Position numbers and translations under genes: made by a program. DNA of 64,000 nt, from contig JAQWTF010000004.1 in assembly GCA_029242825.1 (NCBI GenBank), forward strand, positions 1 through 64,000, read 5' to 3'. This DNA is from MAG-120531 sp029242825 (lineage in GTDB: Bacteria > Bacteroidota > Bacteroidia > Flavobacteriales > Flavobacteriaceae). Shown in pieces: positions 50,990-58,462 of the stretch. Below the pieces are notes generated by a model that saw only the letters and a list, made by a program, of their open reading frames with translations, was not told where the DNA came from and made no database searches. The stretch's first letter is position 1; each line of letters opens with the position of its first letter.

Positions 50990-52861
50990 TTATTCGCTTA
51001 TGGGTGCTGTTTCGGAGATAACATCAAGCTCTACCTTGAGGTTGTCTATGATAAATTCTTGTCGTTTTGGGGTGTTTTTTCCCATGTAAAATTCGAGGAG
51101 CTGGTCAATAGACATCTTCTTGTCTAACATCACAGGCTCAAGCCTAATATCTTGACCGATAAAATGCTTAAACTCATCAGGTGAAATTTCTCCCAACCCT
51201 TTAAATCTTGTTATTTCTGGCTTAGCCCCAACTTTTAACATTGCAGCCTCTTTTTCTTCTGGCGTATAGCAATAATAAGTCTCTTTTTTATTTCTAACTC
51301 TAAACAGTGGCGTTTGAAGAATATACAAATGATTGTCTTTAATCAGTTCAGGGAAAAATTGCAAAAAGAAGGTAATTAACAACAATCTAATATGCATGCC
51401 GTCTACATCTGCATCTGTTGCAATAACAATATTGTTATAGCGCAAATCTTCCATGGAGTCTTCAATGTTTAGGGCCGCTTGCAGTAAGTTAAACTCTTCA
51501 TTTTCATACACAATCTTCTTACTCATTCCATAGGAATTGAGTGGTTTCCCCCTTAGACTAAATACCGCTTGGGTATTCACATCTCTGGACTTTGTGATAG
51601 ATCCAGAAGCAGAATCTCCCTCAGTAATAAAAAGGGTACTCTCCAAGCATCGATCGTTTTTTGTGTCGGGTAAATGTACCCTACAGTCTCGTAGCTTTTT
51701 ATTGTGAAGGTTACTCTTCTTAGCACGGTCTCTAGCGAGTTTTCTAATACCAGAAAGCTCTTTTCGTTCTCTTTCTGCTTGAACAATCTTTCTTTGCAAT
51801 GCCTCTGCAGTCTGAGGATTTTTGTGTAAAAAATTATCTAAGTATTGGCCAATAAAATCATTGATGTAGGTTCTTACGGTAGGCATTTCTCCACCCATAT
51901 CAGTAGAACCGAGTTTGGTCTTAGTTTGACTCTCAAATACGGGTTCCATGACCTTTATAGAAATGGCAGAAATAATGGATTTTCTAATATCTGCTGCCTC
52001 GTAGTTCTTTCCGTAAAAATCTTTAATCGTTCGGGCAATAGCCTCTCTAAAAGCAGCTTGATGGGTCCCCCCCTGAGTAGTGTGTTGTCCATTCACAAAG
52101 GAGTGATACTCTTCACTGTATTGTGTTTTACTATGGGTAATAGCCACTTCAATATCTGGACCTTTAAGGTGAATAATTGGGTAAAGCATGTCTTCTGCAG
52201 CATTATTATCTTCCAAAAGGTCCTTAAGCCCATTTTCGGAGAAATATTTTTCTCCATTAAAAACAATCGTTAAACCAGGATTGAGGTAAACATAGTTTTT
52301 GAGCATGCGAATTACATACTCAGCCCTGTATTTATAATTTTTAAATATGGCTGCATCTGGAATAAAACGAACTTTAGTACCCTTTCGTTTAGAAGTTTCC
52401 AAAGGTCCCTCCTCTGAAACTAAATTTCCAGCCTCAAAAGTGGCGGTCTTTAATAAATTATCCCTACTGGAAGAAACCTCAAACATGGAGGAGAGTGCGT
52501 TCACCGCTTTTGTTCCTACTCCATTAAGTCCAACAGATTTTTTAAAAGCCCTGCTGTCATATTTACCTCCAGTATTCATCTTAGAAACCACATCTACCAC
52601 TTTTCCAAGTGGAATACCCCTTCCGTAATCCCTTACAGCAACCTCAGTTTCTTTAATGGAAATCTCAATGGTTTTACCGGCTCCCATGACAAATTCATCT
52701 ATACAGTTATCTATAACCTCTTTTAAAAGGATGTAAATACCGTCGTCTGCAGAAGAGCCATCTCCCAACTTACCAATATACATACCAGGACGCATACGAA
52801 TATGCTCCTTCCAGTCTAAAGAACGAATATTGTCTTCTGTATATTGAGTTTGTTGCTCCAT
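50990..52861 (-). CDS. parE: DNA topoisomerase IV subunit B
   Basis: A 623-residue ATPase subunit. The GHKL site has LKEVIDNCIDE and DYGRGIPLGK, then GGKYDSRAFKKSVGLNGVG. The TOPRIM domain carries LFITEGDSASGS and IATDADVDGMHIR (acidic metal ligands). Lengths and motifs fit ParE/GyrB; adjacency to the acidic-tailed A subunit favours topoisomerase IV over gyrase. Confidence 0.95.
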   Translation of the reverse strand: MEQQTQYTEDNIRSLDWKEHIRMRPGMYIGKLGDGSSADDGIYILLKEVIDNCIDEFVMGAGKTIEISIKETEVAVRDYGRGIPLGKVVDVVSKMNTGGKYDSRAFKKSVGLNGVGTKAVNALSSMFEVSSSRDNLLKTATFEAGNLVSEEGPLETSKRKGTKVRFIPDAAIFKNYKYRAEYVIRMLKNYVYLNPGLTIVFNGEKYFSENGLKDLLEDNNAAEDMLYPIIHLKGPDIEVAITHSKTQYSEEYHSFVNGQHTTQGGTHQAAFREAIARTIKDFYGKNYEAADIRKSIISAISIKVMEPVFESQTKTKLGSTDMGGEMPTVRTYINDFIGQYLDNFLHKNPQTAEALQRKIVQAERERKELSGIRKLARDRAKKSNLHNKKLRDCRVHLPDTKNDRCLESTLFITEGDSASGSITKSRDVNTQAVFSLRGKPLNSYGMSKKIVYENEEFNLLQAALNIEDSMEDLRYNNIVIATDADVDGMHIRLLLITFFLQFFPELIKDNHLYILQTPLFRVRNKKETYYCYTPEEKEAAMLKVGAKPEITRFKGLGEISPDEFKHFIGQDIRLEPVMLDKKMSIDQLLEFYMGKNTPKRQEFIIDNLKVELDVISETAPISE

Positions 52862-52912
52862 AATTTATAGCAATAGGATAGGGAGCTAATATAGTGAGGT
52901 CTTTAAAAAAAT

Positions 52913-52957
52913 AAAACCCAATCAGGCTAAAGTAATTAACAATAGTGATTGGGTTTT
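52913..52957 (-). terminator. Intrinsic terminator after ychF
   Basis: A perfect 12-bp stem (TGATTGGGTTTT with AAAACCCAATCA) with a 21-nt loop lies just past the ychF stop. On the minus strand it is followed by TTTTATTTTTTT-like sequence, so it separates ychF from parE. Confidence 0.8.
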
Positions 52958-52979
52958 TGTTGATAGGTACTTTTGTGTT

Positions 52980-54074
52980 CTACACATTAAATCTAAAATG
53001 CATGACGTCTCCATCTTGCACAATATATTCTTTGCCTTCTACACGCATTTTCCCTGCTTCTTTTACTTTGGCCTCACTGCCATAGGATTCGTAATCTGCA
53101 TAAGAAATAACTTCTGCCCTAATAAAACCTTTTTCAAAATCTGTATGAATAACGCCTGCTGCTTGTGGTGCGGAAGCACCCACAGGAATGGTCCAAGCCC
53201 TTACTTCCTTAACGCCTGCAGTGAAATAAGTCTCTAAGTTTAATAATTTATAGGCGCCTCTAATGAGTTTTGCAGATCCAGGCTCATCTAAGCCCATATC
53301 TTCCAAAAACATTTGACGCTCTTCGTAGCTTTCTAACTCGGTAATATCTGCCTCTGTTCCAACCGCTAAAAAAATCACTTCGGCATTTTCATCTGCCACA
53401 GCTTCTTTTACTTTGGTTACATATTCATTGCCACTAACTGCAGCGTCCTCAGACACATTACACACATACATCACTGGTTTGTCTGTAATAAATTGTAGTG
53501 GTTTTACAAAAGCTTCCCTATCTTCTTTAGAACATTCAATCGCTCTAATGGACTTACCTGCCTCTAAACCTTGTTTAAGGGCTAATAAAACAGCCTCTTC
53601 TTTCTGGGCTTCTTTATTGCCTGTCTTGGCAGCACGTTTTACTTTGTCCAGTTTTTTGTCTACAGTTTCCAAATCTTTGAGCTGCAATTCCATATCTATG
53701 GTTTCTTTGTCTCTGATTGGATTTACATGGCCGTCTACATGCACAATATTGTCGTCGTCAAAACAACGAAGTACATGTAAAAGTGCGTCTGTCTCTCTAA
53801 TATTTCCAAGGAATTGATTTCCCAAACCTTCTCCTTTACTAGCTCCTTTAACCAGCCCAGCAATATCTACTATTTCAACAGTCGCTGGAATAACACGCTC
53901 TGGATCCACCAAAGATTCTAATTTCTCTAGTCTTGGATCTGGCACATTGACTACCCCTATATTGGGTTCAATAGTACAAAAAGGGAAATTAGCACTCTGC
54001 GCTTTAGCGTTTGAGAGACAATTAAAAAGGGTAGATTTTCCTACATTAGGAAGGCCAACAATACCTGCTTTCAT
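52980..54074 (-). CDS. ychF: Redox-regulated ATPase/GTPase YchF
   Basis: A 364-residue Obg-family P-loop protein. G1 GLPNVGKSTLFN, G3 DIAGLVKGASKGEGLGNQF, and the atypical G4 NVSE (instead of NKxD) that makes the family prefer ATP. The C-terminal TGS domain ends YIVQDGDVMHFRFNV. It associates with ribosomes and stress responses. A TATATTTG box lies 22 nt before the ATG. Confidence 0.96.
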   Translation of the reverse strand: MKAGIVGLPNVGKSTLFNCLSNAKAQSANFPFCTIEPNIGVVNVPDPRLEKLESLVDPERVIPATVEIVDIAGLVKGASKGEGLGNQFLGNIRETDALLHVLRCFDDDNIVHVDGHVNPIRDKETIDMELQLKDLETVDKKLDKVKRAAKTGNKEAQKEEAVLLALKQGLEAGKSIRAIECSKEDREAFVKPLQFITDKPVMYVCNVSEDAAVSGNEYVTKVKEAVADENAEVIFLAVGTEADITELESYEERQMFLEDMGLDEPGSAKLIRGAYKLLNLETYFTAGVKEVRAWTIPVGASAPQAAGVIHTDFEKGFIRAEVISYADYESYGSEAKVKEAGKMRVEGKEYIVQDGDVMHFRFNV

Positions 54075-54096
54075 ATGCTTGGGTTTAAATTGGTGG

Positions 54097-54104
54097 CAAA
54101 TATA
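54097..54104 (-). promoter_or_regulatory. -7 promoter element of ychF
   Basis: The minus strand reads TATATTTG, 22 nt upstream of the ATG at 54074. The predicted start is near 54091. Confidence 0.5.
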
Positions 54105-54157
54105 AGATTAAGCTTTTAAAAAAGCCTATAAAAAAAGGGAAGTAAAATACAGATGTC

Positions 54158-54508
54158 TTATTCAGGATGCATAAATCGCTGTTTCTCTAATAAAACAGCC
54201 TCTGTCTCTACATGAGACTCATCTGGCACACAACAATCCACAGGGCAAACTGCGGCACATTGAGGCTCTTCATGGAAACCAACACATTCGGTACACTTAT
54301 CCGGCGATATATAATAAATTTCATCTGAAATAGGATCCTGAACAGCATCGGCGTCAGCCGCAAGGCCATTAGGCAAAACAATGGAACCTTTTAACGAGGT
54401 GCCATCACTGTATCGCCATTCTTCTGCGCCTTCATATATGGCGGTATTTGGACATTCTGGCTCACATGCGCCACAATTAATACATTCGTCTGTAATGATA
54501 ATTGCCAT
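54158..54508 (-). CDS. 2[4Fe-4S] ferredoxin
   Basis: A 116-residue ferredoxin with two cysteine clusters, CINCGACEPECP at residues 10-21 and CTECVGFHEEPQCAAVCPVDCC further on, the long-spaced second motif of Allochromatium-type ferredoxins. Between them is an insertion of about 50 residues (AEEWRYSDGTSLKGSIVLPN). It is a cytoplasmic electron carrier; partner unknown. It is divergent from acyl-CoA reductase, with interlocked promoters. Confidence 0.93.
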   Translation of the reverse strand: MAIIITDECINCGACEPECPNTAIYEGAEEWRYSDGTSLKGSIVLPNGLAADADAVQDPISDEIYYISPDKCTECVGFHEEPQCAAVCPVDCCVPDESHVETEAVLLEKQRFMHPE

Positions 54509-54516
54509 AGTAAAAA

Positions 54517-54548
54517 TTTAAGTTAATCGGGTGTATTGATTACTTTTG
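54517..54548 (+). promoter_or_regulatory. Promoter of the acyl-CoA reductase gene
   Basis: TTTA (54517-54520), a 20-nt spacer, TACTTTTG (54541-54548). The -33 has one mismatch to TTTG; the -7 is perfect. It interlocks with the ferredoxin promoter, the two -7 boxes being 2 bp apart on opposite strands. Confidence 0.55.
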
Positions 54549-54550
54549 CA

Positions 54551-54582
54551 CAAAGGTAAAACCTAAAAACCGCTCAAACAAA
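54551..54582 (-). promoter_or_regulatory. Promoter of the ferredoxin gene
   Basis: On the minus strand: TTTG (54582-54579), a 20-nt spacer, TACCTTTG (54558-54551). Good match to the Bacteroidota consensus. Predicted start about 54545, 37 nt before the ATG. Confidence 0.65.
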
Positions 54583-54586
54583 TATT

Positions 54587-55633
54587 ATGCCCACATATCA
54601 AAATAGATTTAATGCTGTTGTTGCTTTTGGAAAAACACTCCAAGCTATGGTACAGGCTAAAGAGGAAAATAAGCGCAATATCCCTCACCTAGAAGATTGG
54701 GAAAAACTCATTACTCTTGCGGGTCATAAAAATGGTTGGTTCACGGAGGAAAATATTTGGTATGCCACCGCACAGTGGGCCAAAGAATTGACTACTGAAA
54801 AGCTTGAAAAATGGGTGGCTTCCTACCCCACTCCCAAAAAACAACCCATTGTGCTTTTAATCATGGCTGGGAATATTCCTTTGGTGGGTTTTCATGACTT
54901 TTTAACCGCCTATCTAGCCGATGCCAAGATCTTAATAAAATTAGCCTCAAACGATCAAGTATTACTTCCTTGGATTTTAAACTTCTTGCAAGCGCACACC
55001 CAAGAAGACCCAGATCATGTAAAAGTATTGGAGAAAATAAATGCGCCATATGACGCTTTAATTGCTACAGGTAGTGACAATACCGCCAGATATTTTGAGC
55101 ATTATTTTGGACACAAACCTAATATTATAAGAAAAAACAGAAATTCCGTTGCTGTAATTACTGGAAAAGAAAGTCCTGAAATACTTGAAAAACTTGGAGA
55201 AGACGTCTTTAGGTATTTTGGTCTAGGTTGTAGGTCTGTCTCTAAGATATATGTGCCTGAAGGATATGATTTTGACTTACTATTCAAAGCACTTTATGGA
55301 TATAGGGACCTTATTGAATATGAAAAATACAGCAATAATTACGATTATAACAAGGCGGTGTATCTCATGAGTTTATTTAAAATACTAGACAATGGTTTTT
55401 TAATTATCAAAGAAGACAGCGGCCTCACCTCACCTATAGGATCACTTCATTTTGAATACTACCAGACTTTAGAAACATTGGAAAAAGAGCTGAAAGCAAA
55501 AGCTGATTTACTTCAATGTATTGTAGGGCCCTCTGGATTTTTGAACAGTATTGGTTTTGGAGAAACCCAAAAACCAAGCCTGACGGATTACGCAGATGGA
55601 GTAGACACAATGGATTTTATTTTATCCTTATAA
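54587..55633 (+). CDS. Acyl-CoA reductase, LuxC-like
   Basis: A 348-residue protein of the LuxC/acyl-CoA reductase superfamily. MAGNIPLVGFHDFLTAYLADAK and the catalytic Cys in YFGLGCRSVSKIYVP are conserved. The family reduces acyl-CoA to fatty aldehyde with NADPH. In flavobacteria this gene is commonly beside a ferredoxin and serC, as here, but its physiological product is not established. No luxD/E/A/B genes are nearby. Confidence 0.88.
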   Translation: MPTYQNRFNAVVAFGKTLQAMVQAKEENKRNIPHLEDWEKLITLAGHKNGWFTEENIWYATAQWAKELTTEKLEKWVASYPTPKKQPIVLLIMAGNIPLVGFHDFLTAYLADAKILIKLASNDQVLLPWILNFLQAHTQEDPDHVKVLEKINAPYDALIATGSDNTARYFEHYFGHKPNIIRKNRNSVAVITGKESPEILEKLGEDVFRYFGLGCRSVSKIYVPEGYDFDLLFKALYGYRDLIEYEKYSNNYDYNKAVYLMSLFKILDNGFLIIKEDSGLTSPIGSLHFEYYQTLETLEKELKAKADLLQCIVGPSGFLNSIGFGETQKPSLTDYADGVDTMDFILSL

Positions 55634-55707
55634 AATTCTCTTAAAGCACTATATTTTAGATTAATTATAAGACCTTTGTACGCTGAATTTCTACTAAAGA
55701 AACTTTC

Positions 55708-56772
55708 ATGAAAAAACATAATTTTAGTGCTGGACCCTGTATACTCCCAAAAGAAGTTTTGGATAAAGCAGCTCAATCAGTAGTGAATTTTAACGACTCA
55801 GGGCTCTCTTTATTAGAGATCTCTCATCGCTCAAAGGATTTTGTTGCGGTAATGGATCAAGCACAAGAGTTGGCCTTATCACTTTTAAATTTGGAAGGCA
55901 AGGGATACAAAGCCCTATTTCTTCACGGTGGCGCTAGTTTGGAATTTTTAATGGTTGCCTATAACTTATTAGAAACAAAAGCCGCCTATATCAATACAGG
56001 AACCTGGAGTGACAAAGCCATTAAAGAGGCTAAAGTTTTTGGTGAAGTAATTGAAGTAGGGTCTTCAAAATCAGAGGGATACAAGTATATTCCTAAAAAC
56101 ATTGAAGTGCCTGCAGACGTAGACTATTTACACCTCACCTCTAATAATACCATCTACGGGACACAATTTCAACAGTTTCCAAAAGTGAACGTCCCTATGG
56201 TTTGTGATATGAGTTCTGATATTTTTTCGAGGACTATGGATTTCTCTGCCTTTGACTTAATATACGCGGGGGCACAAAAAAACATGGGCCCTGCGGGTAC
56301 CACTCTTGTAGTAGTTAAAGAATCGATTCTTGGAAAAGTTTCTAGACATATTCCAGAAATGTTAAACTACCAGACCCATATAGATAAGGGAAGTATGTTT
56401 AACACACCAGCGGTTTTTCCTGTGTATGTATCTATGTTAACTATGACATGGCTCAAAGACTTAGGAGGTATTGCAGCAATTGAAAAAATTAATAGAAAAA
56501 AAGCCAGATTACTCTATTCTGAAATAGATCTAAATCCTTTATTTACAGCTTATGCAAATAAAGAAGACCGGTCTTATATGAATGCGACATTCACCCTAGC
56601 TGACCCTGCCTTAGAGATACGCTTCAATGAAATGTGTGCTGCTGGAGGGATAAATGGTTTAAACGGTCATAGATCCGTTGGGGGGTATAGAGCGTCTATG
56701 TACAACGCACTTTCACTTGAAAGCGTGGGTGTACTGGTAGATATAATGAGTGATCTAGAAAGAAAAGCATAA
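55708..56772 (+). CDS. serC: Phosphoserine aminotransferase
   Basis: PLP enzyme of serine (and pyridoxine) synthesis, 354 aa. It begins KKHNFSAGPCILP, has SLLEISHRSKDF, the Asp in CDMSSDIFSR, the cofactor Lys in YAGAQKNMGPAG, and HRSVGGYRASMYNA at the C-terminus. It starts 74 bp after acyl-CoA reductase and is followed 3 bp later by serA. Confidence 0.97.
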   Translation: MKKHNFSAGPCILPKEVLDKAAQSVVNFNDSGLSLLEISHRSKDFVAVMDQAQELALSLLNLEGKGYKALFLHGGASLEFLMVAYNLLETKAAYINTGTWSDKAIKEAKVFGEVIEVGSSKSEGYKYIPKNIEVPADVDYLHLTSNNTIYGTQFQQFPKVNVPMVCDMSSDIFSRTMDFSAFDLIYAGAQKNMGPAGTTLVVVKESILGKVSRHIPEMLNYQTHIDKGSMFNTPAVFPVYVSMLTMTWLKDLGGIAAIEKINRKKARLLYSEIDLNPLFTAYANKEDRSYMNATFTLADPALEIRFNEMCAAGGINGLNGHRSVGGYRASMYNALSLESVGVLVDIMSDLERKA

Positions 56773-56775
56773 AAA

Positions 56776-57729
56776 ATGAAGATTTTAGCGAATGATGGTA
56801 TTCATCTAAGTGGCATTAAATACTTAGAAGAAGCTGGACACCAAGTAGATACTACTACAGTATCTCAGTCACAATTAGCCCATTACATTAATGAACAGCA
56901 AATTGAGGTAGTTTTAGTACGATCTGCAACCGAGATAAAAGAAGATATTATTGACCAATGTCAAAGTATTAAAGTCATTGGAAGAGGAGGTGTTGGCATG
57001 GACAACATTGCTGTAGATTACGCTTTATCTAAAGGAATTAAAGTTATAAACACCCCAGATGCTTCTGCTAGAGCTGTAGCGGAATTAAGCTTCGCTCATT
57101 TGTTATCTGGTGCAAGATTTCTCTATGATGCCAACAGAAATATGCCCTTAGAAGGGGACACCCATTTTAAAGATCTGAAAAAATCTTATGCTACTGGTAT
57201 TGAGTTAAAGGGAAAAACTTTGGGTATTTTTGGGTTTGGCAATATTGGCCAAGAAACCGCTAAGATGGGACTTTCTATGGGTATGAAGGTACTCTTTTTT
57301 GATCCTGAAATAAAAAACGCCTCTATTGAATTAGAGTTTTTCAATGGGGAAAAAATTTCCTTTTCACTAGAAGGAAGCAGCAGAGAAAATGTCTTAAAAG
57401 AATCTGATTTTATCTCCCTACACGTTCCCTCTCAAAGTGAATATTGTATAGATAGAAAGGCATTTGGATTATTAAAAAAAGGGGTTGGCATAATCAATAC
57501 AGCGAGGGGAAATGCCCTAGATGAAGTAGCTCTTATTGAGTTTTTAGACAACGGAACTCTAGCTTTTGCTGGATTAGACGTATTTGAGTCTGAACCAAAT
57601 CCTGAAATAAAAATACTCATGCATCCAAATATATCATTGACACCTCATATTGGCGCCGCCACTCTTGAAGCTCAGGAGAAAATAGGGCTTTCTTTAGCCA
57701 AACAAATTATTTCTTTTGACAATGCATAA
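56776..57729 (+). CDS. serA: D-3-phosphoglycerate dehydrogenase, short form
   Basis: A 317-residue D-2-hydroxyacid dehydrogenase. NAD motif GIFGFGNIGQETA, catalytic Arg in INTARGNALDE, Glu in DVFESEPNPE and His in LTPHIGAATLEA. It lacks the C-terminal ACT domain, so serine feedback by that route is absent. Adjacency to serC supports the assignment as the first step of serine synthesis. Confidence 0.93.
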   Translation: MKILANDGIHLSGIKYLEEAGHQVDTTTVSQSQLAHYINEQQIEVVLVRSATEIKEDIIDQCQSIKVIGRGGVGMDNIAVDYALSKGIKVINTPDASARAVAELSFAHLLSGARFLYDANRNMPLEGDTHFKDLKKSYATGIELKGKTLGIFGFGNIGQETAKMGLSMGMKVLFFDPEIKNASIELEFFNGEKISFSLEGSSRENVLKESDFISLHVPSQSEYCIDRKAFGLLKKGVGIINTARGNALDEVALIEFLDNGTLAFAGLDVFESEPNPEIKILMHPNISLTPHIGAATLEAQEKIGLSLAKQIISFDNA

Positions 57730-58057
57730 GCCTTCTTATTTTTCAAAATTAAAAGAGAAATGGTCGGTTTCTTCTAACGGAGCACTTGTTGTTATTTTTA
57801 TAGTCTTTTCAATTACTGGAAGTAGCGCTCTAAAACTGGCCAGACCTGTTTTGGATTTTGTTGGATTGGAGCGCAGTGCTTTTGAAGACCACTGGTACAC
57901 CTTAATTTTTTACTGGATTTTGAGAATATTAATTATTTTTCCAATCTATCAAGTATTGCTTGTAGCTATTGGTGGGTTGTTTGGTCAGTTCAAGTTCTTT
58001 TGGAATTTTGAGAAGAAAATGCTCAAGAGAATGGGCTTAGGATTTCTTTTTAAATAG
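57722..58057 (+). CDS. Small membrane protein, DUF6787-like
   Basis: A 111-residue protein with two membrane helices (about 20-42 and 62-90) and the aromatic C-terminus GQFKFFWNFEKKMLKRMG. It resembles DUF6787 as I remember it, a Bacteroidota family of unknown function. I use ATG 57722; it overlaps the serA end by 8 nt, so translation is probably coupled. Confidence 0.8.
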   Translation: MHKPSYFSKLKEKWSVSSNGALVVIFIVFSITGSSALKLARPVLDFVGLERSAFEDHWYTLIFYWILRILIIFPIYQVLLVAIGGLFGQFKFFWNFEKKMLKRMGLGFLFK

Positions 58058-58100
58058 ACATTTAACACTTCTTTAAGATTTATCTCTATCCCTAAATCCA

Positions 58101-58108
58101 TATATTTG
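58101..58108 (+). promoter_or_regulatory. -7 promoter element abutting the start of the Cys/His peptide gene
   Basis: TATATTTG ends five bases before the ATG at 58114, so the transcript that leads into the TonB receptor is predicted to be leaderless. Confidence 0.5.
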
Positions 58109-58113
58109 AAACT

Positions 58114-58416
58114 ATGTTTACCACTCGTGGATTGTATGGGATATTTTTTGTGCTACTTTTTTTCTTAAAAAGCAGTACGCTTCATGCTTATACCCACGAT
58201 AGTAACCATACAGATAAAACAAGTCATTGTCAGACCTGTAAAATACAACAACTACAATCTCCTTTACTTTTAGTCGCTGAAATAGATTGTATTGTTAACA
58301 ATGATTTTGCTATTGTTACTTCAAAACAATGCAAGCAAACACCAGCGCAAGTTTTAACATATTCAGCTTACACCAATATCTGGTCCAGACCCCCACCGTC
58401 TGACTATAATTCATAG
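58114..58416 (+). CDS. Small secreted Cys/His-containing protein upstream of TonB receptor
   Basis: A 100-residue protein with a signal peptide (hydrophobic about 8-20, cleavage near LHA-Y). The mature part is His-rich and has HCQTCK, then two more Cys at DCIV and QCKQ, and ends in WSRPPPSD. I recall similar short proteins preceding TonB receptors in Flavobacteriia, but know no function. The Cys and His content suggests metal binding. It has its own promoter box and is followed 46 bp later by the receptor. Confidence 0.75.
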   Translation: MFTTRGLYGIFFVLLFFLKSSTLHAYTHDSNHTDKTSHCQTCKIQQLQSPLLLVAEIDCIVNNDFAIVTSKQCKQTPAQVLTYSAYTNIWSRPPPSDYNS

Positions 58417-58462
58417 ATATTGAAGTGCTTAATAGCACTAGTTGTAATTTGAATATGTATTC

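Noticed and set aside
52968..52975. TACTTTTG on the plus strand near the ychF 3' end
   Set aside because: A perfect -7 match but it would only read antisense into ychF, with no gene downstream on that strand. Treated as chance.
58424..58439. Small hairpin AGTGC-TTAATA-GCACT before the TonB receptor gene
   Set aside because: A 5-bp stem without a T-tract; not enough for a terminator or riboswitch.
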